Of a stretch of 52,696 bases of DNA, positions 37,278 to 47,190 are shown piece after piece. Source of the DNA: a virus; the IMG/VR virus record IMGVR_UViG_3300048091_000193, positions 1 to 52,696 of that record; one strand, given 5' to 3'. Positions within the stretch are counted from its first letter, which is position 1. The number at the start of each line of letters is the position of its first letter. The notes under the pieces were generated by a model, which saw only the letters and a program-made list of their open reading frames with translations, had not been told where the DNA came from and searched no databases. A program made the translations under genes and the position numbers.

Positions 37278-40200
37278 TCATCGAAGGCGCCAAAGGTAAA
37301 GGCGATAGCTCGAGTCCGGAAGAAGCCTCGAACACGCTGCGCTCGACGTCGATCATTAACATCGTCGGCGCGCTGGGCGAGGGCGAGATCGAGGGCCTGG
37401 TTAACGGCGATCGCTCGATATTCTTCGACGGCACGCCGCTGATGAACATCGACGGCTCGCTGAATCGTCAGGGCGTCAGCTGGACGCAGCGCCTCGGCTT
37501 GCCTGATCAGGATCCGGTTTTCACCAACGCACGCGCCGGCACGCCGCACTCGGTCGAGCAGGAGGTCAAGAACGGGACCGGGCGCGTCATTCGCACCGTC
37601 ACCGAAACGAACGCTGCCGACGTCATGGTCGTGGTGCGCATCGACGCGCTTGCCCAGACGAACACCGAGACCGGCGACGTCACCGGTGCCTCGGTGCAAT
37701 ACGTCGTCGAGCGTCGCGCGGCCGGCGGCGACTGGGAGATCATCGACAATGTCGGGATCTTCAACCAGAAGTGCATGAGCCCGTATTTCAAAAAGAGCGT
37801 GATCCCGCGCCCGGACGGCAACGAGGTCTGGGATATCGCCGTGCGTCGGCTGACCCCGGACAGCGATAGTCTCACGCTGCAGAACAATACGGTATTCGAC
37901 AACTACATCACGCGGGTCAAGGGTCGCTACAGCTACGGCGACACCGCCCTGATCGCGATGCGGATCGATAGCCAGACCTTCGGCTCGTCGCTCGGCACAA
38001 TCACGGCGCACGTCCGCGGTCTCAAGATCGCGGTCCCGTCGAACTATGACCCGATCACCCGCGCCTATACCGGCGTCTGGGACGGCACTTTCGTCAAGCG
38101 CTGGACAAACAATCCGGCCTGGGTGTTCTGGGATCTGCTGACCAATACGCGCTATGGCCTCGGCGAATTCGTCGACCCGACGCTGGCCGACAAGTGGTCG
38201 CTGTATCAGATCGCCCGCTATTGCGATCAGCTCGTTCCCTCGGGCTTCAAGACCACGACCGGCGCCGACATTATGGAGCCGCGCTTCACGTTCAATGGCG
38301 TGATCAACAGTCGCGAGGAGGCCTACAAGGTCCTCCAGAACATCACGACGTCGTTCCGCGGCATGGCCTATTGGTCGCTGAGCCAGGTCTTCGTGTCCTG
38401 CGACATGCCTTCGGATCCCGTGGTTGCTCTGTCGCCGGCAAATGTCGTCGGCGGCGTGTTCAATTACTCGGGCACGGCGGTTAAAGCACGCCACTCGGTT
38501 GCGCTCTGCACCTGGAACGACCCGCAGGATCACTACAAGACCGCAATCGAGGTCGTCCAGGACGACGACCAGATGCAGAAATTCGGCTGGCGCCAGACCG
38601 ACGTCACGCTGGTCGGCTGCACCTCGCGCGGGCAGGCGCATCGTTTCGGCTCGTGGATCCTCGACACCGAAAAGAGCGAGACCGAAACGGTCCAGTTCAC
38701 CATGAGCTGGGACGGCTATGTCCTCGAGAACAACCTGACCCTGCAGCCGGGCAACATCATTCTGGTCTCGGACCCGCGTAAGAACGGCGGTTTCCGCTCG
38801 GGCGGGCGCTTCGCAACCACGATCTCGGCATCTGAATTCGTGCTCGACGCGCCATTTGAAACCCAGAGCGGCCAGACCTATACGATCGGCTCGCTGCTGC
38901 CCTCGGGCAAATACGAGACCCGTCCAATCATCTCCTTCGGCGGCGACGACAAGACCATCACGGTCAGTCCCGCATTTAGCGATAAGCCTGTTGATGGCGC
39001 CGACTGGATCATCCAGGGCACCAATATGGCCGCGCGCCGCTACCGCGTCATGGCTGTGCAGGAGACCGACACCAATCTGTTCAAGATCACGGCGCTGTTC
39101 AATGACCCGACAAAGTATGCGCGGGTCGAGCAGAACATCAACATCGAGCCGATCCCCTATGTTCGGCCGCGCGATGTCATCAGTCAGGTCACCAATATCA
39201 AGGCCAATGAGGCGCGCTACTTCCAGAACGGTGTCTCGCATTCCCGCGTGACTCTGTCCTGGACCGCGCCCAACGACTTCTTGGTGAAAGACTTCACGAT
39301 CACCGCGGACAGCCCGCGGGGCTTCGCCAACCTGGGTTCCTCGGTCGTTCCGTCGATCGACATCACCGACGCGGCGCCGGGCGAGTGGACATTCTACATC
39401 TCTGCACGATCGATGACGGGCGCTGTCTCGGTGCCGGTGAGCTTCGTCTTCACGGTCGAGGGCTGGGAAGCCGTCGATGGCCCGATCCCGTCGAACTTGC
39501 GCACTTCGGACGGCGGCAACGAATTCCACGGCCGCGCCGCGACCATGCTTTGGGACAACGTGTTCCCGCCGAGCTCCGTCACCTATGCGGTCGAGAACGT
39601 GGTGCGCGTCTACAGCGCCTCGAACCAGCTGCTGCGCGCCGAGACCGTGCGCCAGCCTAATTACACCTATGATTTGGAGCGCAATCTTAACGACGGCGGG
39701 CCGCGCCGCTCGTTCCGCGTCGACGTTTCCGCCAAATCGGTCACGGGCACCGAAAGCCAAGTTGCCTCGCTCACCGTCTCGAACCCGGTGCCGGCCAAGG
39801 TCGTGCCGGCGCTGAAGGGCGGCATCGGCTTTATCGAGGTCAGCTATGCCCCGAACGATAATGATTTCGCCGGCGCGCTGATCTGGGCGTCGACCAACCC
39901 AACCTATGTGCCGGTGTTGAGCGAAGCGCTCTATGACGGCCCTGATACCACGGTCACGTTGAACCTCGCGGCCGGCAACTGGTTTATCTTCGTCGCTGTC
40001 TACGACACCTTCGGCAAGGAAGGCCTTTTGGTGTCCTCGCCGGTGTCGCTCGGCATCAACGATCTTCAGGGCACGCTGTCGCAGGTTCTCCCGGCGCTGA
40101 TCGAAGCCAAAGGTGGCGTCACGACCGACGACATCGAGGGCATCGCCGACCAGATCGCCGGCATGCTGACCCAGATGATCGCCGACCGCGACGACAACGA

Positions 40201-40861
40201 CGAGCTGCATAAGCGCAGCCATCAGGAACTCGCCGTCCGCACTTCGGATCTGACTGCGATTGTCGCTCGTGAGACCACAGCGCGCATCGAGGGAGACTTC
40301 GCGGAAGCGACGGCCCGCGAGCTCCTCCAGGTCACCATCAATACCCAGGTGATCGCGGCGATCGCCGAGGAAAAGCTCGTTCGTGCCTCGGCCGACGAAG
40401 CTCTCACGAGCTCGCTGACGCTGCAGACGTCGCGCATCGATACGACGCAAGCATCTATCGCAACTGAAGCGACGACGCGCGCAACGCAGACTAGCGCGCT
40501 TGCTGCACAGTATTCGACCCTGTCGACGACTGTCGGGCAGAACACGGCCTCGATCTCGACCCTAGTGACGAGTGTCGACGGCGTGAAGGTGCAATTCGGC
40601 GTCATCGGCACCATCGACGGCGTCACCGGCGGCTTCATTATGACCGGCGTCAAGTCGCTGGACGGCACGGTGTCGTTTGCGATGCAGATCCGCGGCAACC
40701 TGATCGTCGACGGCACGATCGGCGCCAGCAAGATGAACGTGATCAACCTCGCGGCGCTTAGTGCCAATCTCGGCACGGTGACGGCCGGCATCATTCAGAG
40801 CACCGATGGCCTCAGTGTTTGGAACCTGAATGCCGGCTATTTCCTGATCTCGCAGCCATGA
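37274..40861 (+). CDS. Central tail tip/host specificity protein, lambda J-like
   Basis: 1195 residues. The N-terminal third carries LRSTSIINIVGALGEGEIEG and WDLLTNTRYGLGEFVDPTLA, hallmarks of J. Fibronectin-type beta domains cover about 640-930. Then a helical region (DQIAGMLTQMIADRDDNDEL; AIAEEKLVRASADEALTSSL) leads to the C-terminal IDGVTGGFIMTGVKSLDGTV and IVDGTIGASKMNVINLAALS, a DUF1983-like end. It forms the central fibre that contacts the host. An open antisense frame of 1065 codons is a composition artefact. Confidence 0.93.
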   Translation: MIIEGAKGKGDSSSPEEASNTLRSTSIINIVGALGEGEIEGLVNGDRSIFFDGTPLMNIDGSLNRQGVSWTQRLGLPDQDPVFTNARAGTPHSVEQEVKNGTGRVIRTVTETNAADVMVVVRIDALAQTNTETGDVTGASVQYVVERRAAGGDWEIIDNVGIFNQKCMSPYFKKSVIPRPDGNEVWDIAVRRLTPDSDSLTLQNNTVFDNYITRVKGRYSYGDTALIAMRIDSQTFGSSLGTITAHVRGLKIAVPSNYDPITRAYTGVWDGTFVKRWTNNPAWVFWDLLTNTRYGLGEFVDPTLADKWSLYQIARYCDQLVPSGFKTTTGADIMEPRFTFNGVINSREEAYKVLQNITTSFRGMAYWSLSQVFVSCDMPSDPVVALSPANVVGGVFNYSGTAVKARHSVALCTWNDPQDHYKTAIEVVQDDDQMQKFGWRQTDVTLVGCTSRGQAHRFGSWILDTEKSETETVQFTMSWDGYVLENNLTLQPGNIILVSDPRKNGGFRSGGRFATTISASEFVLDAPFETQSGQTYTIGSLLPSGKYETRPIISFGGDDKTITVSPAFSDKPVDGADWIIQGTNMAARRYRVMAVQETDTNLFKITALFNDPTKYARVEQNINIEPIPYVRPRDVISQVTNIKANEARYFQNGVSHSRVTLSWTAPNDFLVKDFTITADSPRGFANLGSSVVPSIDITDAAPGEWTFYISARSMTGAVSVPVSFVFTVEGWEAVDGPIPSNLRTSDGGNEFHGRAATMLWDNVFPPSSVTYAVENVVRVYSASNQLLRAETVRQPNYTYDLERNLNDGGPRRSFRVDVSAKSVTGTESQVASLTVSNPVPAKVVPALKGGIGFIEVSYAPNDNDFAGALIWASTNPTYVPVLSEALYDGPDTTVTLNLAAGNWFIFVAVYDTFGKEGLLVSSPVSLGINDLQGTLSQVLPALIEAKGGVTTDDIEGIADQIAGMLTQMIADRDDNDELHKRSHQELAVRTSDLTAIVARETTARIEGDFAEATARELLQVTINTQVIAAIAEEKLVRASADEALTSSLTLQTSRIDTTQASIATEATTRATQTSALAAQYSTLSTTVGQNTASISTLVTSVDGVKVQFGVIGTIDGVTGGFIMTGVKSLDGTVSFAMQIRGNLIVDGTIGASKMNVINLAALSANLGTVTAGIIQSTDGLSVWNLNAGYFLISQP

Positions 40862-41283
40862 GCCTTGGTCGCATTTACGGTGATGCCAGCCGGTTCTCGA
40901 TTTCGAGACCTGGCTATGACGTGCGCTTCGTGCCGCGCACGCCGGATTATATGGCTATCGACTCGTCGTTTGCGCAATCGCTTCGGCTTCTGATGAGCGG
41001 CGTCCTTTTCGGCGTAGCGGCGACATCAAGCCCGACCGTATTCTACGGCACCACTTACGCGACGCCCCCTTTTGTAGAGTTGTATCCTTACAACGCGGGG
41101 ATCTCGCGCATTGAGCAGCAGATTAATTACCAGCAGAGCGGCGGCGGCTCGGCCGTGTTCGGCACGAACATCAATATTAACCAGCAGGCCAATCGCTTTT
41201 CATTCAATCCGTCAATTGTCGGCCCCTCCGGCGGATACGAAAGTGTCCCGCGGGATTGGATCTACTTTGTGTATCCAGGATGA
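40858..41283 (+). CDS. Tail tip accessory protein, tandem paralogue 1
   Basis: 141 residues. It shares the layout of the next two genes: PGYDVRFVPRTPDYMAIDSS, then LLMSGVLFGV, SPTVFYGTTYATPPFVELYP, and a C-terminal WIYFVYPG. Mostly beta. It starts with an ATGA overlap after J. Position after J suggests a small tail-tip or fibre-attachment protein; the sheet-rich fold could bind surface sugars. No family recognised. Confidence 0.7.
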   Translation: MSLGRIYGDASRFSISRPGYDVRFVPRTPDYMAIDSSFAQSLRLLMSGVLFGVAATSSPTVFYGTTYATPPFVELYPYNAGISRIEQQINYQQSGGGSAVFGTNININQQANRFSFNPSIVGPSGGYESVPRDWIYFVYPG

Positions 41284-41675
41284 TTGATCGTTGGCTCTGG
41301 GGACGTCATCCGCTCGACGGTAGCTATGGTGCCTGGCTCTCAAAGCCAGGCATCAATGTGCGCAGCACAGTCGACCCTGACCTTATGCTTATCTCGCCGT
41401 CCAAGAAGAACGAGCAGATCCTGCTTTCCGGGATGGTCGTTATCGGCGCTGGCGGCACTGCCACTGTATTCTACCCGGAAAACTTCAGCTCGATTCCTTT
41501 CGTGCAATTCTATTCGAGCAACTCGGGTGACCAAATTACCTGTCCGCCGCCCTTTTACTCTGCCAACGGCGGATCGATGGTCTACGTCAACCAATTCACC
41601 AATGCCGCAACATTCACGAACAGTTCAAATCTTACATTGGCGATATTTTACGCCGTTGCGGCGAGGGCAGGCTAA
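41280..41675 (+). CDS. Tail tip accessory protein, tandem paralogue 2
   Basis: 131 residues. PGINVRSTVDPDLMLISPSK, ILLSGMVVIGAGGTATVFYPENFSSIPFVQFY align by eye with the copies on both sides. The start at 41280 overlaps the previous stop. The C-terminus NLTLAIFYAVAARAG takes the place of WIYFVYPG and WTILLLRP in the other copies. Confidence 0.7.
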   Translation: MIDRWLWGRHPLDGSYGAWLSKPGINVRSTVDPDLMLISPSKKNEQILLSGMVVIGAGGTATVFYPENFSSIPFVQFYSSNSGDQITCPPPFYSANGGSMVYVNQFTNAATFTNSSNLTLAIFYAVAARAG

Positions 41676-42127
41676 TGGCACTTCCGCGTGCACGAATGAT
41701 GAGTGGCCAGTCCGCAGCGCTGCAAGTCAGCCTGCCTGGCTTCAATGTCGAGACTACGACGCTGAACAATATGGCGTTCGACGCGCGTTTTGCGAACATG
41801 CACGTCTTCCTGAAGACGCAAGTGTCGTTTGGTGAAATCGTCGGTCGCAATGACGTCCTGCAGCAGACGATCTTTTACCCAGAGACGCTTCCGCAGCCGC
41901 CTTTGTGCCTAGTGCGAATTCAGCAGACCGCGGGAACGGGCGGCGCTCCGCCGCCGAACGGCTCCTCGTTTCTCTATATCGACCAGCGCGATACATCGAC
42001 CATAGGCTTCTGCGGCTTCGTCGGTCGTAGCAGCATGACCCTCCACGTCGAAGGCGCCAATCATAAGCGCCCAAACGACAATGTCGTCTTTCCGACCATC
42101 TGGACAATTCTTCTTCTACGACCGTAA
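41675..42127 (+). CDS. Tail tip accessory protein, tandem paralogue 3
   Basis: 150 residues. PGFNVETTTLNNMAFDARFA, VFLKTQVSFGEIVGRNDVLQQTIFYPETLPQPPLCLVRI continue the family pattern, with a longer C-terminal half (PPPNGSSFLYIDQRDTSTIG). The start shares one base with the previous stop. Confidence 0.7.
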   Translation: MALPRARMMSGQSAALQVSLPGFNVETTTLNNMAFDARFANMHVFLKTQVSFGEIVGRNDVLQQTIFYPETLPQPPLCLVRIQQTAGTGGAPPPNGSSFLYIDQRDTSTIGFCGFVGRSSMTLHVEGANHKRPNDNVVFPTIWTILLLRP

Positions 42128-42136
42128 GGACCTAAA

Positions 42137-42568
42137 ATGCTGATTATCTTTCAGGAAACGGGACAGATCGACCAGGTCGTTCTGACCGGCGAAATCGAAA
42201 AGCTCAAGGAAATCTATGAGCAGAACGGTCATCTCGCGATGGAGTCGTTCGAAGATCATATCAACCTCGCGGACGTCTATGTCGAGAACCCGCTGGACGA
42301 AGCGCGCCGCAAACTCTCGCCGCGTTATTACGTCGGCGTCGATTATGACCGCACGGAGCTGAAGGCTGACGGTGCGGATGAGATCGTGCTGACGCCGGCT
42401 CTGCCGTGCAAGATCGCGGTCCAGTTCAGCGGAGCCACCATTGCGATGGGTGATCTTGCCGGCGAGCCGCTGCAGTTCTCGGCCGACGACCCCGGCGTTT
42501 ATACGCTCACCTTCACCCCGCCGTTCCCCTATAAGTCGAGCATCATCCATATCGAGGCCACGACATGA
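42137..42568 (+). CDS. Hypothetical tail-region protein (143 aa)
   Basis: MLIIFQETGQIDQVVLTGEI opens a mixed alpha/beta domain. The C-terminal half (LTPALPCKIAVQFSGATIAM; PGVYTLTFTPPFPYKSSIIH) is an all-beta segment ending in a typical phage beta-sandwich edge. AAGGACCTAAA precedes the ATG. Unknown role in the distal tail. Confidence 0.7.
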   Translation: MLIIFQETGQIDQVVLTGEIEKLKEIYEQNGHLAMESFEDHINLADVYVENPLDEARRKLSPRYYVGVDYDRTELKADGADEIVLTPALPCKIAVQFSGATIAMGDLAGEPLQFSADDPGVYTLTFTPPFPYKSSIIHIEATT

Positions 42569-42933
42569 AACTGACCGCAAGTCCGCTCGAAAAACTGAAG
42601 AAGGCCGCCGAGGACGTCATCACTGCCGCGTTCAGTCCGACATCGATGGATCTCATTCATGACCGCAAGCGCCAGATTGCGCAGGCGGTCCTCGGCGGAG
42701 CCACGCCGCCGGCCGAGTTCGTCGAAGCAGCGACGATCGAGGAGCTGACCGCGTTCGAACTGGCAACCCTAATTATAGGCAAGCCTGATGATCTCATGAT
42801 TAGGGAAAACCTGCGCCGACAGATCATTCTGGAGCTGCGGGCGCTGACCCAGGCTGACCAGGTCGAGCCGTTCCTGGCTGGTCATGGCCTGGTGCTGCGT
42901 CCAAGCATTGCCAGCCCGTTCGTTCTGCCCTAA
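42565..42933 (+). CDS. Small helical tail-region protein (122 aa)
   Basis: An all-alpha protein (SPLEKLKKAAEDVITAAFSP; IEELTAFELATLIIGKPDDL; ENLRRQIILELRALTQADQV). It could be a fibre chaperone, as small helical proteins next to fibre genes often are. ATGA overlap with the previous gene; operator 15 follows. Confidence 0.6.
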   Translation: MKLTASPLEKLKKAAEDVITAAFSPTSMDLIHDRKRQIAQAVLGGATPPAEFVEAATIEELTAFELATLIIGKPDDLMIRENLRRQIILELRALTQADQVEPFLAGHGLVLRPSIASPFVLP

Positions 42934-42938
42934 ACTAT

Positions 42939-42954
42939 AAGTCAGTATTGACTT
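42939..42954. promoter_or_regulatory. Dispersed dyad operator, site 15 (AAGTCA-GTAT-TGACTT)
   Basis: Perfect arms with TATA to the left. 29 bases before the fibre ATG. Confidence 0.78.
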
Positions 42955-42982
42955 ACACGTTGGGCGGGATTATTCGGGCTTA

Positions 42983-45373
42983 ATGGCAACTCTGACGCTC
43001 TACATCGACGGCTCGATCGATTTCACGAACGGCTCCGCGGCTATCGTGGGCAGCGGAACCACGTTCACGGCCCTTTTGCAGGGCGATCCTGTATTCGGCC
43101 CCGACGGCAAGTGGTATGAGCTCGATCTCATCACCGACGATACCCACGCGACGCTGAACACGACCTACAAGGGCGCAACGGCGCTTGCGTCGCCGGGCGG
43201 TGTCTGGACGATCCTGAAGTCTGCCAAGGGGCGTGACTCCGTCCGCACTGCAACCAAGCAGCTGACCGACATTACGTCGATCTATCGCCGAATCATCAAT
43301 CTCACCAATTCCGACCAGACGCTGCGTCTCAACAAGGCGACCGCGGCCGATCGGGCAGGTTCGATCATTCAGAAGGCGGGCCTGGATCTGTTCCAGGCCG
43401 GCTCGTTCGAAGACGACGATTTCTCGATCCGTTACCTGCTGGCTACGACCTGGACCAAGGCGCTCGGTGTCGATCCGACCACGGGCGGCTTCTCGCTGTA
43501 TTCGCAGCTCCTGTTCGGCAATATTATTACGCCGCTGCAGTTCACCGCGACCGTTAATAACTTCGCCCCCGAGGGTATCGCGCAGGCCAATGTCCTGCGT
43601 CTGAGCAGCAACGGCTCGCGTGCGCTGACCGGCATTGCCGGCGGCGTGGATGGTCGCGTCCTGGCCGTCATGAACGTGGGCTCCAACGATATCGACCTTG
43701 AAAACGAGGGCGGCACCTCGACCGCTGCCAATCGCTTCAAGCTGACCGGCAATATCACGATCTCGCCCGATAGCTCTGTCCTGCTGATGTATGACGGCGG
43801 CTCGAGCCGCTGGCGTCAGATGGCCGGCAGTGGCGCAGGTGGCGGCGGTGACAGCGACGGTGACAAGGGTTGGTCGCCGGTTCTAGCCTATGTGGCTGAC
43901 GGCGAACGCCTAGTAGCCAAAATCGTCGACTGGGTCGGCGGCGAGGGTGCCAAGCCGGCTTCAGGATCTTTCATCGGCGCAACTGGTCCGGTCGATAATG
44001 CGGCGGACGCCGTCAGTGTTCTCGGTCCCAAGGGCGATCAGGTTGAATTTCGCGTCGATCTGCCGAGCAAGCAGGTCCAGTGGCGCTATGCCGGCACGCT
44101 GAACTGGATCGACCTGGTTCCTTTCGATGCCATCACCGGCCCGACATCGACGCTGGAATGGGATTTCTCGACCGCTATCACCGACACGACGCCGGGTGAC
44201 GGCGCCATCCGCTTCAACAGCGGCACCTTCGGCACGATTACGCATCTGTATTTCTCGAAGAAGTATCGCCAGGGCACCGACGCCTCGGCGTTCCTGAATT
44301 CGTTTGACGATTCCAGCTCCTTGCCGAACCGCGGCACGCTGATGCTGCTCGACACCCTCGACCGAACCAAGTTCTCGGTCTTCCAGGTGATCGACAACGT
44401 CATCGACGCCGGCGACTACATCAAGGTGCCGGTTACCCCGACGGGCGGCCAGATCTTCGGCAATACCCGTCGCGTTTCGGTGATGTTCCTGCGCACCGGC
44501 GATAAGGGTATTCCGGGCATCATTCCGCGCGGCAATTTTGATATCGCCCATAGCTACATCGTCGGCGACGTCGTCGACTGGTCGGGCTCGTCCTATATCT
44601 CGCTGGTTCAACCGAACCTCGGTCATCTGCCGGCCTTCGAAAGCACCAATACCTATTGGGCTCTGTTCGCGCGCGGCGTGAACGATGAGTTCGTCACTGC
44701 GATCAACCTGACGCTGACACAGGCGCAGGAGCGCGCCGCCGCGGCCCTCGCAAGCCAGATCCTCGCCGCCCGTTATGCTCAGACCAGCGACGCCTATGTC
44801 GTCGGCCTCGAGAATTCGGCGAAGTCCTGGGCGATCGGCGGCACCGGCGAGGGTCAGCCTGACGCGGGCGACGCCAAGAGCTGGGCGACCAAGATCACCG
44901 GCACGGTCGACGGCACGCTCTACAGCGCCAAGCAATATTCGATCAATACCAAGATCATCTACGACGACGCCGTGGCACTGCATACCGACATGCTGCTGCT
45001 GGAAAGCTCGACTGCGGACTCCGCGGCTGAAGCGGCCAGTGCCGCAATCACGGCCGCATCGGGCGCCACGACCGCGACGACCCAGGCCGGCATCGCCACC
45101 ACCAAGGCGTCAGAGGCCACGACAGCAGCGACGACTGCGACCGGCAAGGCCGCAGAGGCTGTTGTATCCGCCACTGGCGCCGCGCTGTCGGCAGACGATG
45201 CCGAGGATTCCTCGACCGACGCAAGCTCGCAGCGCGCCGCCGCAGAGGCTGCCCGTGACGCCGCAATCGGCGCCGCCGCGGCCGCAGCCGGCTACGCCGC
45301 AATTCTCGCCAATCCCGACTACGGATTTTTCACGGAAACCCCGGCTGACAGCCGAGATTATGGATCCTTCTAA
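42983..45373 (+). CDS. Tail fibre protein with one beta-module and Ala-rich coiled tail
   Basis: 796 residues. Residues about 183-283 form a module (VNNFAPEGIAQANVLRLSSN; STAANRFKLTGNITISPDSS; SRWRQM) that recurs three times in the next gene. Short collagen-like GDKG and GPKGDQ/GDKGIPG turns lie near 293, 351 and 510. The last 130 residues are a low-complexity Ala/Thr coiled region ending in YGFFTETPADSRDYGSF, a typical fibre joint. No RBS is obvious; GGGCTTA precedes the ATG. Confidence 0.78.
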   Translation: MATLTLYIDGSIDFTNGSAAIVGSGTTFTALLQGDPVFGPDGKWYELDLITDDTHATLNTTYKGATALASPGGVWTILKSAKGRDSVRTATKQLTDITSIYRRIINLTNSDQTLRLNKATAADRAGSIIQKAGLDLFQAGSFEDDDFSIRYLLATTWTKALGVDPTTGGFSLYSQLLFGNIITPLQFTATVNNFAPEGIAQANVLRLSSNGSRALTGIAGGVDGRVLAVMNVGSNDIDLENEGGTSTAANRFKLTGNITISPDSSVLLMYDGGSSRWRQMAGSGAGGGGDSDGDKGWSPVLAYVADGERLVAKIVDWVGGEGAKPASGSFIGATGPVDNAADAVSVLGPKGDQVEFRVDLPSKQVQWRYAGTLNWIDLVPFDAITGPTSTLEWDFSTAITDTTPGDGAIRFNSGTFGTITHLYFSKKYRQGTDASAFLNSFDDSSSLPNRGTLMLLDTLDRTKFSVFQVIDNVIDAGDYIKVPVTPTGGQIFGNTRRVSVMFLRTGDKGIPGIIPRGNFDIAHSYIVGDVVDWSGSSYISLVQPNLGHLPAFESTNTYWALFARGVNDEFVTAINLTLTQAQERAAAALASQILAARYAQTSDAYVVGLENSAKSWAIGGTGEGQPDAGDAKSWATKITGTVDGTLYSAKQYSINTKIIYDDAVALHTDMLLLESSTADSAAEAASAAITAASGATTATTQAGIATTKASEATTAATTATGKAAEAVVSATGAALSADDAEDSSTDASSQRAAAEAARDAAIGAAAAAAGYAAILANPDYGFFTETPADSRDYGSF

Positions 45374-47190
45374 TGAGCAGCGAAGTCAAACATCGTCGTG
45401 GCACCAAGACCGAAATCGACGGCGCAACGCTTGCGATCGCCGAAATCGGCATGGAGACCACGCGAAAGAAGTTCCGCTTCGGTGACGGGCTGAAGCAGGG
45501 CGGTTTCCGCCTCCAGCGCGAGAACTGGCGTGACAGCGCGGCGTTTGACCTCGGCGCGAATACCAATGATTGGTCGCCGACGGCGTTCGAAGAACTCGGC
45601 GTTCTGCTGGTCAATCCCACAGTCGATGTGCTGCTTACCGGCCTGGTCGGCGGCATCGTCGGACGCGACATCGAGATCCGCGTCGAAGCGGCCGCGACCA
45701 AGAAGCTGACGATCGGTCACCAGAACGCGGCGTCCGCGGCGGCGAACCGCTTCAATACCGTCACCGGCAAGAACATCGTCCTCAACCCAGGTCAGTCCGC
45801 ATTCGCCTCCTATGATGCGGTGAATTCGCGCTGGCTGTGCCGAACGGTCAACGCCAACCAGACGGCGATCGTCCCGGTCGGTGTGCAGCAGAATGCCGAC
45901 GTTCAGGCTGTTGTCGATGCGCTCGCAAACCGGCTGCCCCAGATCATCGCGCGCAGTATTCTCGCGCCTCCCGGCGCTCCGGTGAACGGCGACACCTATA
46001 TCGTGCCGGCTGCGGCGACTGGTGCCTGGGCAGGTCAGACGGACAACATCGCGACCTGGTCGACAAATGTCTCGCCGGCTGCCTGGCAGTTCACCGTGCC
46101 TACGACCAACCAGTATGTGATCTCCTACGAAGATCAGCGCCTTCTGACCTATCAGGGCGGCTGGATCCTGCCGCGCATCAACTTCTATCTGTCCAACGAG
46201 CTCACCCCGTCGGCGATCGCGGCCGATATCGCGAACTATGCGCCGGCAGGCCTTTATGGCGCCAATGTCGTCCGCTTCTCGACCGACCAGGCGGGCCGCA
46301 AGATCTCCGGCATCGCGGGCGGTGACGCCGGTCAATACAAGGTGTTCTTCAACGCCGGTGCGAACCCAACCATCTTCACGGACGAAGATGCGGCCTCGAC
46401 CGCGGGTAACCGTCTCGCGCTCGGTATGAACATCACGGTGCGAAAGGGCGAAAGCATCACACTGCGCTACGACGCGACGGTCAGCCGCTGGGTGATGATC
46501 GCTCGCGGCGTTCTGACCTACAACGAGTTCCAGAGCGAAATCTTTCTGACGGGCTCAATCTCGCCGGCTATTGCCGCGTCGCAGAACAACTGGGCGCCGG
46601 CCGGCATCGCCAATGCCAATACCGTCTACCTGGCTCTGACCGCAAACGCGAATATCACCGGCATCGGGGCCAGCACCGAAGGTCGCGAAATCTCGTTCTT
46701 CAACACGACCGCATTCACCGCGACATTCAAGGAGCAGTCCTCGAGCTCGACAGCAGCCAATCGCTTTGCCTTTGGTGGTGATCTGGTCGTTCCCCCGAAT
46801 ACCTCGACCACGCTGCGCTACAACGCCGCCCTGGGTCGCTGGATCATCAAGTCGGCTCCTTCGACCATTGCACTGGCTGCGGCCGTCGCTGCGATCACGG
46901 CCGGCTCGGCCGTGGGTGTCTCCGATACCCTCGTCAATGTGCTGGCAACCGCTCAAGCCTCCGCCGCAGCGGCGCAGGCTGCTATCGACGCGATCAAGGT
47001 GGGCTCGACGGCCGGTGTCTCAGATACGCTCGCGAACGTGCTCGCTGCGGCCCAGGCATCGACCGCGGCTGTCCTGGCGGCGCTCAACGCCGTGAAAGCG
47101 GGCTCGGTCGCTGGTCAGTCCGATACGCTGGTCAATGTGCTGAACTCGGCCACATCCAACGCCGCAGGTCTTGCGATTGCGCTTGGATAA
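45373..47190 (+). CDS. Tail fibre/tropism protein with Mtd-type N-domain and repeated modules
   Basis: 605 residues. The N-terminus SSEVKHRRGTKTEIDGATLA...KFRFGDGLKQGGF is the short hinge domain found at the start of phage Mtd-type tropism proteins. Three about 100-residue beta modules follow at roughly 55-156, 276-376 and 394-495, each with an ANRF...RYDAxxSRW signature. Three about 33-residue repeats (AGSAVGVSDTLVNVL; VGSTAGVSDTLANVL; AGSVAGQSDTLVNVL) end the protein. The start overlaps the first fibre stop (TAATG). No reverse transcriptase or variable-repeat pair was seen, so diversification of the Bordetella phage type is not indicated. Confidence 0.8.
   Translation: MSSEVKHRRGTKTEIDGATLAIAEIGMETTRKKFRFGDGLKQGGFRLQRENWRDSAAFDLGANTNDWSPTAFEELGVLLVNPTVDVLLTGLVGGIVGRDIEIRVEAAATKKLTIGHQNAASAAANRFNTVTGKNIVLNPGQSAFASYDAVNSRWLCRTVNANQTAIVPVGVQQNADVQAVVDALANRLPQIIARSILAPPGAPVNGDTYIVPAAATGAWAGQTDNIATWSTNVSPAAWQFTVPTTNQYVISYEDQRLLTYQGGWILPRINFYLSNELTPSAIAADIANYAPAGLYGANVVRFSTDQAGRKISGIAGGDAGQYKVFFNAGANPTIFTDEDAASTAGNRLALGMNITVRKGESITLRYDATVSRWVMIARGVLTYNEFQSEIFLTGSISPAIAASQNNWAPAGIANANTVYLALTANANITGIGASTEGREISFFNTTAFTATFKEQSSSSTAANRFAFGGDLVVPPNTSTTLRYNAALGRWIIKSAPSTIALAAAVAAITAGSAVGVSDTLVNVLATAQASAAAAQAAIDAIKVGSTAGVSDTLANVLAAAQASTAAVLAALNAVKAGSVAGQSDTLVNVLNSATSNAAGLAIALG

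Noticed and set aside
37253-40450. Open frame of 1065 codons antisense to the J-like gene
   Set aside because: It mirrors the codon pattern of the sense gene in GC-rich DNA, has an Arg/Asp/Val-rich random look and no domain. The sense strand encodes a clear lambda J homologue. The same applies to long antisense frames opposite the portal (20263-21975), terminase (18809-20188) and helicase genes.
45373-47190. Diversity-generating retroelement suggested by the Mtd-type N-terminus
   Set aside because: No reverse transcriptase gene and no template/variable repeat pair were seen.
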